Notes: generated by a model from the letters alone, not told the origin. Positions 1 through 7,673 are shown, counted from the stretch's first letter. The stretch: 30,429 nucleotides of DNA from CAYFKJ01 sp964528595 (GCA_964528595.1 CAZGTM010000043.1:1-30429); one strand, 5' to 3'. A program made the numbers and translations.

Positions 1-54
1 GGCACCGACGTCGACCAGCCGCGCAATCTGGCGAAGTCGGTGACGGTGGAGTAG
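1..54 (+). CDS. C-terminal end of an unidentified gene (5' truncated)
   Basis: Frame 1 is open from the window edge to a TAG at 52-54 and encodes 17 residues ending in AKSVTVE. The reading is supported only by position: it stops 38 bases before the next start on the same strand, as in an operon. It is too short to assign to a family, and nothing about its function can be said from the sequence present. Confidence 0.4.
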   Translation, partial: GTDVDQPRNLAKSVTVE

Positions 55-92
55 TCTCCCGGTCACCTAACCTTCAATCGGGGAGACATCAA

Positions 93-692
93 GTGACCAC
101 ACCCAAAACCCTGCTCGAAATGGCGGGGGCGAAGCTTTCGCCGCCGGATTGGAACGCCGCCGCCTTGGTGCTGGTGGACTGTCAGCGGGAATACGTTGAC
201 GGGGCGTTGCCGTTGCCGGGCGTGGGGCCTGCGCTGGCGGAAGCGGCGAAGGTGGTTGACCTCGCCCGCGAGGCCGGCGCGCCGGTGGTGCATGTCGTTC
301 ATCACGGGGCGGCGGGCGGCGGGGTGTTCGATCCCGAAGCCGTCGGCAGCCACGAGGCGCCCGAGATCGCGGCGGCGGAAGGCGAGGCCGTGGTCTCCAA
401 GGGCCTGCCCAACTCCTTCGCCGGTACGAGCCTGCAACAGGAACTGGAAGCGACGGGGCGCAAATCACTCGTGGTTGTCGGCTTCATGACGCACATGTGC
501 GTCTCGTCCACGGTGCGGGCGGGGCTCGATCTCGGCTACTCCTGCACCGTCGTCGACAAGGCCTGCGCCACCCGCGACCTGCCTGACGGCCAGGGCGGCG
601 TCATCGCCGCCGCCGAGTTGCACCGCGCCGAACTGGCGGCACTGGCGGATCGGTTTGCGCTAGTCGTGAACGACGCCTCTGCCTGGAGCTGA
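93..692 (+). CDS. Isochorismatase-family cysteine hydrolase
   Basis: Cytoplasmic alpha/beta hydrolase of the isochorismatase / nicotinamidase / carbamoylase superfamily, which hydrolyses amides, ureides or vinyl ethers through a cysteine nucleophile. The 199-residue length is usual for the family. The catalytic triad is visible: Asp29 in VLVDCQREY, Lys103 in VSKGLPNSF, and Cys136 in GFMTHMCVSS, where the preceding Phe-Met-Thr stretch matches the family's cis-peptide region. The GTG start at 93 is chosen because GGGGAGA lies six bases upstream and the core fold begins soon after. The substrate cannot be read from the sequence; the neighbouring molybdenum hydroxylase and ring-cleavage-type enzymes suggest catabolism of an amide or N-heterocycle, which is inference. 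Its TGA abuts the stop codon of the convergent gene with no spacer. Confidence 0.9.
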   Translation: MTTPKTLLEMAGAKLSPPDWNAAALVLVDCQREYVDGALPLPGVGPALAEAAKVVDLAREAGAPVVHVVHHGAAGGGVFDPEAVGSHEAPEIAAAEGEAVVSKGLPNSFAGTSLQQELEATGRKSLVVVGFMTHMCVSSTVRAGLDLGYSCTVVDKACATRDLPDGQGGVIAAAELHRAELAALADRFALVVNDASAWS

Positions 693-3047
693 TCACCCAG
701 ACTGATCCGCCTCGTTGATTGCCTGCCAGATGCGCTCCGGCGTGGCCGGCATGGGGAGGTCGGTGACGCCATGGGGGGAGAGCGCGTCGAGGATCGCGCC
801 CATTACTGACCCCAGCGCACCGCTGACGCCCGCTTCGCCGCAGCCCTTTACGCCGAGGGGATTGGTCGTGGCAGGGGAGGGCAGGTAGTCGACCTCGAAG
901 GACGGCATGTCGTCGGCGCGCGGCATGGCGTAGTCCATGAAGCTGCCCGCCACCAGCTGGCCGTCGGCGTCGAACACCGCGTCCTCCATCAGGATTTGGC
1001 TGATGCCCTGGGCCACGCCGCCGTGCACCTGGCCGTCGACGATAACGGGGTTGATGATGTTGCCGAAGTCGTCGACCGCCGTGTAGCGTGCGATCGATGC
1101 GCGGCCCGTCTCGGGATCGATCTCGACCTCGCAGACGTGGCAACCGTTGGGATAGGCGAAGGGCGGCGTTTCGGCGCTGATATTGACGTCGAGGGTATCG
1201 GCGAGGCCGTCCGGCACGTCGGCTGTTTCCGCGACCTGCCGGGCGAGGTCCAACAGGCCGACAGCCTTGTCGGTGCCGGCGACGCGGAACTGGCCGGCGT
1301 CGAACTCAATGTCCTCGACGGCGGCTTCCAGGGTGTGTCCGGCCCAGAGTTTTCCCTTAGCAACGACTTCGGCGGAAGCCTCGACCAGCGCCTTGCCGGT
1401 CGACATCAGAGATTTGGAACCGCCGGTGCCGCCGCCTTGCAGGATCTCGTCGCTGTCTCCCTGCTCGAGATCGATGAGGTTGAGGGGGACTGCGAGCAGA
1501 TCCTCCAGCACCTGGCCGAAGGCCGTGGCGTGGCCCTGGCCCTGGTCGGACGTACCGGTGACGATCTTGACCCGACCGTCTTCGCCGAAGCGGATGCCGC
1601 CCATCTCTAGGCCGGGCGGTCCGGTGACCTCCAGGTAACAGGTGATGCCGCGCCCGCGCAGCAAGCCGCGCCCGGTACTTTCCGCCCGCCGCGCCTCGAA
1701 GCCCGCCCAGTCGGCAAGCTCCAGCGCCTTGTCCAGCACCGCCGGGAAATTGCCGCTGTCATAGGTCAGGCCCGACGCGGCGGTGTAGGGCACGGCGTCG
1801 GCCGGGATCAGGTTTTGCCGCCGAAGCTCGACGGCGTCGCGCCCGGTCTCCCGCGCCGCCGCGTCGATCAGGCGTTCCATCACGTAGTTGCCCTCGGGCC
1901 TGCCCGCACCCCGGTAGGGACCGGTCGGCACCGTGTTGGTCATGACGCAGCGGGTGTGCACGTGCACCAGAGGCGTCCGGTAGAGGCTGACGCCGTTCTT
2001 TTCGATGTTGGCGGTATGCATCATGGGTTCCAGGCCGGTGGAGAAGCCGCCCAGGTTGCTGTGGCCCTCGAACTTGACCGCGAGGAAGTTGCCCTCAAGG
2101 TCGAGCGCCAACGCGGCATCGACGGCGTAGTCGCGGCCCATGTAGTCGGACAGGAAACTGCCGCTGCGGTCCTCGATCCACTTGACCGGGCGGCCCAAAT
2201 CGCGCGCCGCATGCAGCGTCAGGATCATTTCCGGATAAGCCTGCGCCTTCATGCCGAAGGAGCCGCCGATATTCCTGGCGAGGATGCGGATCTGTTCGGG
2301 TTCGACGTTCATCAGGGCGCGGGCCAGGGTTTCACGCATGGCCCAGACGCCCTGGCAGCCGAGGTGCACCGTAAAGCGTTCCGTAGCCGCATCGTACGAC
2401 GCCACGGCGCCGCGCGGTTCCATGGTGATGCCGGCCAGGCGGTTGACGCGGACATGCACGCGGGTGACGTGGGCGGCCTGGTCAAACGCCGCGTCCACCG
2501 CCGCTGCATCGCCGTTTTGCCAATCCAAACTTAGGTTGCCGGCCTCATGGAGTTGCGGCGCGCCGTCTTCCAAGGCGGCGACAGGGTCGGTGACGGCTTC
2601 CAGGATGTCGACATCGAGCTCGATCAGTTCGGCGGCGTCGACGGCCTGCGCCAGGCTTTCCGCCACGACGAAGGCGACCGGTTCGCCGACATGGCGCAGC
2701 TTGTCGCGGGCCAGGGGATAGCGTTCGGGAAAGTTAGGCTCGGAACCGTCGGCATTGACCAGCGGCAGTACCTTGGGAAACGGATTGTAGCCCGCCCCGT
2801 CCATGTCCGCCGCCGTGTAGACGGCCTGGACGCCGGCTGCGGCGCGGGCGTCGTCCGTTCCGATACTGTTGATGGCGGCGTGGGCATAAGGCGAGCGCAG
2901 CACGTAGCCGTATAACTGGTCCGGCAGGTTGACGTCATCGGTATAGCGCCCCCGGCCCTGCAACAGGCCGAGGTCCTCCTGCCGTGTCACTCCTTGACTG
3001 GAGGCGAATTTCAGGGGTGAGGTCATGGCTGTCGCGTCGGATGTCAT
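693..3047 (-). CDS. Xanthine dehydrogenase-family molybdopterin-binding (large) subunit
   Basis: Large catalytic subunit of a molybdenum hydroxylase (xanthine oxidase / CoxL family), which hydroxylates N-heterocycles, aldehydes or related substrates using water. At 784 residues it has the full family length: an a/b hammerhead domain (about 25-150), then the two molybdopterin-binding domains. Visible motifs are GGSFGMK (261-267), PYRGAGRPE (377-385), SDQGQGHATAF and KGCGEAG with the expected catalytic Glu738. The PYRGAGR loop is the form II type, not the AYxCSFR loop of genuine CO dehydrogenase, so CO oxidation is unlikely. No FAD or 2Fe-2S subunit lies beside it in the window, so partners must be elsewhere. 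The start is uncertain: the ATG at 3047 has only a weak ribosome site, and an internal ATG at 3026 is also possible. Confidence 0.92.
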   Translation of the reverse strand: MTSDATAMTSPLKFASSQGVTRQEDLGLLQGRGRYTDDVNLPDQLYGYVLRSPYAHAAINSIGTDDARAAAGVQAVYTAADMDGAGYNPFPKVLPLVNADGSEPNFPERYPLARDKLRHVGEPVAFVVAESLAQAVDAAELIELDVDILEAVTDPVAALEDGAPQLHEAGNLSLDWQNGDAAAVDAAFDQAAHVTRVHVRVNRLAGITMEPRGAVASYDAATERFTVHLGCQGVWAMRETLARALMNVEPEQIRILARNIGGSFGMKAQAYPEMILTLHAARDLGRPVKWIEDRSGSFLSDYMGRDYAVDAALALDLEGNFLAVKFEGHSNLGGFSTGLEPMMHTANIEKNGVSLYRTPLVHVHTRCVMTNTVPTGPYRGAGRPEGNYVMERLIDAAARETGRDAVELRRQNLIPADAVPYTAASGLTYDSGNFPAVLDKALELADWAGFEARRAESTGRGLLRGRGITCYLEVTGPPGLEMGGIRFGEDGRVKIVTGTSDQGQGHATAFGQVLEDLLAVPLNLIDLEQGDSDEILQGGGTGGSKSLMSTGKALVEASAEVVAKGKLWAGHTLEAAVEDIEFDAGQFRVAGTDKAVGLLDLARQVAETADVPDGLADTLDVNISAETPPFAYPNGCHVCEVEIDPETGRASIARYTAVDDFGNIINPVIVDGQVHGGVAQGISQILMEDAVFDADGQLVAGSFMDYAMPRADDMPSFEVDYLPSPATTNPLGVKGCGEAGVSGALGSVMGAILDALSPHGVTDLPMPATPERIWQAINEADQSG

Positions 3048-3188
3048 GCGGATTGCCCAATATTGCCGGAAAATAAGCCGGAGAATGTTCCCGGTCGTAT
3101 TGTCCGAAAGCCCTCTGGTCTTCGCAAGCCTTATCCGTCACGATACCGCGGCAAATTCACCCGTGAGACGGCGCCGGCCGGAGGATCC

Positions 3189-3956
3189 ATGGACATCCAG
3201 AGAAACGAATTCAAGCACGCCATCACCCGCGGCGAAACCCAGGTCGGCCTTTGGCTCAGCCTCTGCAGCAACATCGTGGCCGAGGTCGTGAGCCATTCGG
3301 GATTTGATTGGCTGCTGATTGATACCGAGCACGCCTCCAATTCCACGGCGACGGTGCTGACGCAGTTGCAGGCGGCGGCGGCGGGCGATTCTTCGCTCAT
3401 CGTGCGTCCGGCCTGGAACGATGCGGTCATGATGAAGCGTCTGTTGGACATCGGCGTACAAACCTTTCTGGTGCCCTATGTCGAAACGGCGGCGGAGGCC
3501 AAGGCCGCCGTCGAAGCCACGCGCTACCCGCCCGACGGCATGCGCGGCGTGGCGGGGGCGACCCGGGCCAACCGCTTCGGCCGTCAGCCGGAATATTTCC
3601 ACCAGGCGGCGGACGAGATCTGCGTCCTGGTGCAGGTCGAAACGCGCAAGGGCTACGATAATCTGGACGAAATCCTGGCCGTCGATGGTGTCGACGGTGT
3701 TTTCGTCGGACCATCGGACCTTTCGGCCGGTTTGGGGCACCTCGGCAATCCCGGCCATCCCGACGTACAGGCGGCCATCGGGGATATCCTCGAACGCTGC
3801 AAGACCGCGGGCAAGCCCGCCGGCTTCCTGATCTTCGTGGAGGAGGAGGCGAAGCGCTGGATCGAGGCAGGCTTCACTTTCGTCGCCGTCGGCTCGGACA
3901 TCGGCCTACTGATCAAGAACGCCGATGCGCTGGCCAAAAGCTTCAAGGGCGACTAG
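3189..3956 (+). CDS. HpcH/HpaI-family class II aldolase
   Basis: Metal-dependent pyruvate aldolase of the HpaI/GarL/RhmA family, which cleaves 2-oxo-4-hydroxy acids to pyruvate plus an aldehyde. The 255-residue length fits the family. Active-site residues fall where HpaI has them: His48 in DTEHA, Arg73 in VRPAWND, and metal ligands Glu151 in VQVET and Asp177 in GPSDLSAG. The frame is open upstream to 3063, but the ATG at 3189 is preferred because GGAGG lies just upstream and family homology starts at QRNEFKHAI. Known members serve aromatic meta-cleavage (4-hydroxy-2-oxoheptanedioate) or deoxy-sugar-acid breakdown. With an IlvD-type sugar-acid dehydratase further along the window, either role is possible. 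The next gene (GST) follows after 12 bases. Confidence 0.92.
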   Translation: MDIQRNEFKHAITRGETQVGLWLSLCSNIVAEVVSHSGFDWLLIDTEHASNSTATVLTQLQAAAAGDSSLIVRPAWNDAVMMKRLLDIGVQTFLVPYVETAAEAKAAVEATRYPPDGMRGVAGATRANRFGRQPEYFHQAADEICVLVQVETRKGYDNLDEILAVDGVDGVFVGPSDLSAGLGHLGNPGHPDVQAAIGDILERCKTAGKPAGFLIFVEEEAKRWIEAGFTFVAVGSDIGLLIKNADALAKSFKGD

Positions 3957-3968
3957 GAGACCCGATCC

Positions 3969-4658
3969 ATGATCGAGCTTTATTACGCGCCGACGCCCAA
4001 CGGGTGGAAAATCGCCATCATGCTGGAGGAGTGCGGGCTCGAATACCGCGTCGTACCGCTCAATCTGGGCGCGGGCGATCAGTACAAACCGGAGTTCCTG
4101 GCCTTCTCCCCCAACAACCGCATGCCCGCCATCATCGATCACGACGCGGAAGGCGGCGGCGAACAAACGATATTTGAATCAGGCGCCATCCTGTTGTATC
4201 TCGCGGAAAAGACCGGGCGCTTCCTGCCGACCGACTTCAAAGCGCGCTGGGAGGCGACGCAGTGGGTGTTCTGGCAGGTCGGTAACTTCGGTCCCATGGC
4301 CGGCCAGCTCAGCCATTTCGTGAACTATGCCCAGGGCGAGCACGACTACGCCCATGCCCGGTACGCCAACGAATATGACCGCCTGCTGGGCGTCATGAAC
4401 GGCGTGCTGGAGGATCGCGAGTTTCTGGCCGGTGATTATTCCATCGCCGACATGGCGACCTGGCCCTGGCTGCTGCCCTACCGCCGCTTCGAACAGCCGC
4501 TGGACCACCTGCCCCATGTCAGGCGCTGGCACGACGCCATGAAGACCCGGCCCGCCGCCCGCCGCGGCGTCGACGTCGGCAAGGAGGAGCGCACCTTCAA
4601 TAAGCCCATGACCGACGAAGCCCGCGAGATCATGTTCGGCCAGGGCAAGAAAGACTAG
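3969..4658 (+). CDS. Glutathione S-transferase family protein (YfcG/nu-class-like)
   Basis: Cytoplasmic thioredoxin-fold GST of 229 residues. The N-terminal thioredoxin domain (1-85) has the TPNGWK active-site loop used by nu-class enzymes such as YfcG/YghU, with the cis-Pro region MPAIIDHD and the glutathione-contacting ESGAIL. The helical C-terminal domain carries GDYSIADMATWPW, the conserved N-capping box. The nu-class resemblance suggests disulfide reductase or peroxidase activity with GSH; this is family knowledge, not shown here. AGGAGA directly after the aldolase stop supports the ATG at 3969. A clear paralogue sits at 15202-15831, sharing an exact 36-base run over the N-capping box. 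The TAG stop lies in CTAG, which also holds the stop of the convergent gene. Confidence 0.92.
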   Translation: MIELYYAPTPNGWKIAIMLEECGLEYRVVPLNLGAGDQYKPEFLAFSPNNRMPAIIDHDAEGGGEQTIFESGAILLYLAEKTGRFLPTDFKARWEATQWVFWQVGNFGPMAGQLSHFVNYAQGEHDYAHARYANEYDRLLGVMNGVLEDREFLAGDYSIADMATWPWLLPYRRFEQPLDHLPHVRRWHDAMKTRPAARRGVDVGKEERTFNKPMTDEAREIMFGQGKKD

Positions 4659-5263
4659 CCGGCCCGTCTGATTGCCGCGGCGATCAGTTCCAAGCGGTCG
4701 TTGCCGAAATACATGTCGTCCTGGTTGACGAAGATGGTCGGCGTGCCGAAGCCGCCGCGTTTGACGACTTCCTCGGTGTTGGCGCGAAGTTGATCCTTCA
4801 CCGCCTGGTCGGCGACGCCGGCGCCCAGTTCGGCCGCGTCGATGCCGGCCCTTGCGCAGGCTTCGGCCATGACCTCGTCCTGGCTGATGTCCTTGTCCTC
4901 GGACCAGTAAAGCTCGAAACAGGCGCGGGCGAAGGGCACCAGTTTGCCCATGCCGTCGGCGACGATGCAGCCCCGCATGGCCTTGACCGAATTGACCGGG
5001 AAGACGCTGGGTTGCCAGATGATCTTGAGGTTGGAATGAGCCGCCCAATCGGCCAGGTCCTTGGCCATGTAGTCCCATTTCGCCGGTATCGGGTTGGCCC
5101 GCGCCTCCAGCACGCTGGGGTTGGTCGAATTGAAGATGCCGCCGACCAGAATGGGCCGCCACTCGATGTCGACGCCGAGATCGGCGGCCATCGGCTGGAT
5201 GTTCTCGAAGCCCAGGTAGGTCCAGGGGCTGGAAATGTCGAAAAAGAACTCAACACGGGCCAC
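4655..5263 (-). CDS. 2-hydroxychromene-2-carboxylate isomerase / DsbA-family (kappa-GST-like) protein
   Basis: DsbA-like thioredoxin-fold protein of 202 residues. The N terminus FFFDISSPWTYLG places Ser12 where HCCA isomerases and kappa-class GSTs have the glutathione-activating serine, instead of the CxxC of true DsbA. The helical insertion and the C-terminal FGTPTIFVNQDDMYFGNDRLELI segment (cis-Pro loop GTPT) are typical. HCCA isomerase is a GSH-dependent step in naphthalene-type aromatic degradation, but many homologues have unknown substrates. The GTG start at 5263 is supported by AGGAGA upstream on the minus strand. The gene ends three bases into the convergent GST gene. The FAH-family gene upstream is on the same strand, 51 bases away, so the two may be cotranscribed. 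Confidence 0.9.
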   Translation of the reverse strand: MARVEFFFDISSPWTYLGFENIQPMAADLGVDIEWRPILVGGIFNSTNPSVLEARANPIPAKWDYMAKDLADWAAHSNLKIIWQPSVFPVNSVKAMRGCIVADGMGKLVPFARACFELYWSEDKDISQDEVMAEACARAGIDAAELGAGVADQAVKDQLRANTEEVVKRGGFGTPTIFVNQDDMYFGNDRLELIAAAIRRAG

Positions 5264-5314
5264 GGCGTCTCTCCTATGGATGCGAACCAGGCGGCATTAT
5301 CCGAGCCGGGGGTG

Positions 5315-6139
5315 TCATTGGGCAATGACTTTGTTGGTCAGCGTGCCGACGCCCTCGACCGTGATCTTGACGGTATCGCCGGGCTTCATGGCGCGGGTGC
5401 GGCCGGGGGTGCCGGAAAAGATCAAGTCGCCGGGCTCAAGCGTGAAATAGCGGCTGGCATAGGCGACGATCTTGTCGACCGGATGGATCAAGTTTCGGCT
5501 ACTTTCGGATTGCTCCAGGCGGCCATTGAGGCGCGTCTCGATCAGGAGGTCGTTGTAGTCGAGGCCGCTGACCAGCACTGGACCCACGGGCGCGAAACCA
5601 TCGGACGCCTTGGCCCGCAGCCATTGGGAGTCCTGGAACTGCCAGGTGCGTTCGCTGACGTCGTTGCCCGCCGAAACGCCGAAGATGTGCGCGGGCGCCT
5701 GAGCCACCGTGATGTCGCGCGCCCGTTTGCCGATGACGATGACCAGTTCGCCTTCGTAGTGCAGGTTCCGGGCGTCATCGGGTACGCGGATTTCCGCGCG
5801 GTCGCCGATCAGGGCGCTGGGCAGTTTGGCGAACAGTTCCGGTTTGGCCGCGCCGGCGTTACCGGCGTGGCTGCGGAAATTCAGGGCCACGGCGAGCACT
5901 TTGCTTGGTTCGGCGGGCGCGAGGAGGCTGACGTCCGCGCGCTCGAACCGCCGGCCCGTGCGTTTGGCCCCGGCGTAGGGCGCGGCTGAAAGCTCGTGGA
6001 TCGTGCTGCCCAGCAACTCGCCGTAGGCGACGTGCCCGGCCGCCTCGAAGCGCACAAAACGGCGGATTTCGGCCTGGGCCACTGCGGCGGGAAGGAGCAA
6101 CGCAAAGGCGATCAATATTATCGTCACCGCTCGTGTCAT
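5315..6139 (-). CDS. Fumarylacetoacetate hydrolase-family protein with N-terminal signal peptide
   Basis: FAH-fold, Mg2+-dependent C-C hydrolase or decarboxylase-type enzyme of 274 residues. Metal ligands are visible as Glu129 and Glu131 in LHYEGEL and Asp160 in GNDVSER. Lys178, the SDGFAPVGP segment, and the closing GTP...GD...VEGVGTLTN pattern are also family hallmarks. Residues 1-23 form a hydrophobic export signal (positive N terminus, Leu/Ala/Ile core, AQA cleavage site before Glu24). The ATG at 6139 is well supported by a perfect AGGAGGG six bases upstream, and no alternative Met lies near residue 24. Export to the periplasm is therefore likely, which is unusual for a family normally cytoplasmic. 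The substrate is unknown. It is read divergently from the fliG locus, sharing a 179-base intergenic region. Confidence 0.9.
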   Translation of the reverse strand: MTRAVTIILIAFALLLPAAVAQAEIRRFVRFEAAGHVAYGELLGSTIHELSAAPYAGAKRTGRRFERADVSLLAPAEPSKVLAVALNFRSHAGNAGAAKPELFAKLPSALIGDRAEIRVPDDARNLHYEGELVIVIGKRARDITVAQAPAHIFGVSAGNDVSERTWQFQDSQWLRAKASDGFAPVGPVLVSGLDYNDLLIETRLNGRLEQSESSRNLIHPVDKIVAYASRYFTLEPGDLIFSGTPGRTRAMKPGDTVKITVEGVGTLTNKVIAQ

Positions 6140-6213
6140 CGCGTTCCCTCCTGCGCCGTCCGGCGAGTGTCACCGATGATCCGCGCCGCGTCAAAGTCGG
6201 GCCACCGGTTTTC

Positions 6214-6228
6214 TTAACCATGCCTTAA
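6214..6228. promoter_or_regulatory. Putative CtrA-binding site (TTAA-N7-TTAA)
   Basis: TTAACCATGCCTTAA is an exact match to the alphaproteobacterial CtrA consensus TTAA-N7-TTAA, with the frequent TTAACCAT half-site. It sits about 90 bases before the FliG-N mini-gene and 75 bases before the divergent FAH-family start. CtrA controls motility genes in many alphaproteobacteria, so activation of the fliG pair is the natural reading. No convincing -35/-10 pair was found beside it. Confidence 0.6.
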
Positions 6229-6318
6229 GCAAATAGCCTCCAAATAGGGGTGGAACGGTGGTAATATTGAGGGTGAATCAGGAATAAGCGCACCAGAACA
6301 CGCGCAGACCGGCGGGGC

Positions 6319-6687
6319 ATGTCGAGCGATCGGCGCCCCGGGGTCCGACGGAGATTGTTAAAATTGGCCGACTATAAAGACGCAAGTAGCGTAAGTGGCG
6401 CCGCCAAAGCCGCAATCGTACTGCGGACGTTCGATGAACGAAGTTCCGCCAAGTTGATTTCATTGATGAGTGCGGCGGAAGCCCGGCTGCTCTCTCAGGC
6501 CGTTTCGGATCTCGGCACCGTGAACTCCCAGGTCGTCGAGGACTTGCTGGACGAATTCGCGGGTGAGGTGGCCGCCACCCCTGCGCCGGCACCTGTAGCA
6601 AGCAGCGCCCCTGAAATTCCGACCGCGCCAAAAGAGTCTGATGGGATTACCGGATCATGGCAGGCAAAGACCAACTTAAAGGTGTAA
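6319..6687 (+). CDS. Small FliG N-terminal-domain-like protein, overlapping fliG
   Basis: A 122-residue protein whose residues about 25-85 align without gaps to the N-terminal domain of the FliG encoded just downstream (from VSG to EFA; about 28 of 60 positions identical by hand). Shared blocks include KAAI, LSQA, LGT and VE.L..EFA. The C-terminal third is Ala/Pro-rich, resembles a flexible tail, and lacks the FliG middle and C-terminal domains. The last 31 bases overlap the start of fliG in another frame, suggesting translational coupling. In FliG the N-terminal domain binds the MS-ring protein FliF, so a regulator or MS-ring-binding partner of FliG is possible; that is inference. The start is uncertain: the ATG at 6319 has a weak GGCGGGG upstream, and TTG codons at 6355 or 6364 are alternatives. 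Confidence 0.7.
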   Translation: MSSDRRPGVRRRLLKLADYKDASSVSGAAKAAIVLRTFDERSSAKLISLMSAAEARLLSQAVSDLGTVNSQVVEDLLDEFAGEVAATPAPAPVASSAPEIPTAPKESDGITGSWQAKTNLKV

Positions 6688-7673
6688 GCGGCCCGCAAAA
6701 AGCCGCCATCATGATGCTCGCCATCGGCGAGGAACGCTCCGCGCGTTTGTTTTCGATGATGGACGAGGAGGAGATCAAGGAACTTTCCCAGGCCATGGTG
6801 AACCTCGGCACCATCGAATCCGGTATCGTCGAACGCCTTTTCATGGAATTCGCCAACAAGATCTCGGGCACAGGCTCCCTGGTCGGTTCCTACCAGAGCA
6901 CCGAGCGGTTGCTCAGCAAGACCCTGGGCAAGGAGCAGGTCGACACCATCATGGAGGAAATCCGGGGTCCGGCCGGCCGCACCATGTGGGACAAGCTGGG
7001 CAACGTGAACGAAGGGGTGCTGGCCAGCTACCTGAAGAATGAATATCCCCAGACCGTCGCCGTGGTGCTGGGCAAACTGAAGCCCGAGCACGCCGCGGCG
7101 GTGTTGATCGAATTACCGGACGATTTCTCGTCCGAGGTCATCATGCGCATGCTCTCCATGGAGGTCGTGCGCAAGGAAATCCTCGAAGGCGTCGAACAGA
7201 CCCTGCGCACCGAGTTCATGAACAACCTGGCGCGGACCAACCGGCGCGACAGCCACGAGGTCATGGCCGACATCTTCAACAGCTTCGACCGCGCCTCGGA
7301 AGAGCGCTTCATGACGTCGCTGGAGGAGCGCAGCCGCGATTCGGCGGAGAAGATCCGCTCGCTGATGTTCACCTTCGACGATCTCTCGAAGCTCGATCCC
7401 AACGGCGTGCAGACCCTGCTGCGCCATATCGAGAAGGCCAAGCTGGCCCTGGCTCTGAAGGGCGCCAACGAGGAAATCAAGGACATGTTCTTCAGCAACA
7501 TGTCAGAACGCCAGGGCAAGATCCTGCGCGAGGACATGGACAACATGGGTCCAGTCCGATTGCGCGAGGTCGACGAGGCCCAGATGGAGATGGTTTCCAA
7601 GGCCAAGGATCTGGCGACCAGCGGCGAAATCGTCATTGCCGAAGGCGGCGGCGAGGACGAACTGGTTTACTAA
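6657..7673 (+). CDS. fliG: Flagellar motor switch protein FliG
   Basis: FliG is the rotor protein of the flagellar C-ring that couples stator rotation to torque and links FliF to FliM. The 338-residue length is normal and all three domains are present: FliG-N (about 8-75), middle (about 105-200) with the FliM-binding EYPQ motif at 129-132 (usually EHPQ), and C-terminal (about 230-325). In the torque helix the charged set aligning with the E. coli residues is kept: Lys268, Arg285, Glu292, Asp293 and Arg301. It ends in the family-typical acidic EDELVY tail. There is no strong ribosome site at the ATG, consistent with coupling to the overlapping mini-gene. No other flagellar gene is in the window, so the locus is detached from any flagellar cluster on both sides. 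Confidence 0.96.
   Translation: MAGKDQLKGVSGPQKAAIMMLAIGEERSARLFSMMDEEEIKELSQAMVNLGTIESGIVERLFMEFANKISGTGSLVGSYQSTERLLSKTLGKEQVDTIMEEIRGPAGRTMWDKLGNVNEGVLASYLKNEYPQTVAVVLGKLKPEHAAAVLIELPDDFSSEVIMRMLSMEVVRKEILEGVEQTLRTEFMNNLARTNRRDSHEVMADIFNSFDRASEERFMTSLEERSRDSAEKIRSLMFTFDDLSKLDPNGVQTLLRHIEKAKLALALKGANEEIKDMFFSNMSERQGKILREDMDNMGPVRLREVDEAQMEMVSKAKDLATSGEIVIAEGGGEDELVY

Noticed and set aside
693..3047. Aerobic CO dehydrogenase (CoxL)
   Set aside because: The active-site loop is PYRGAGR (form II type), not AYxCSFR, and no CoxM/CoxS genes are adjacent.
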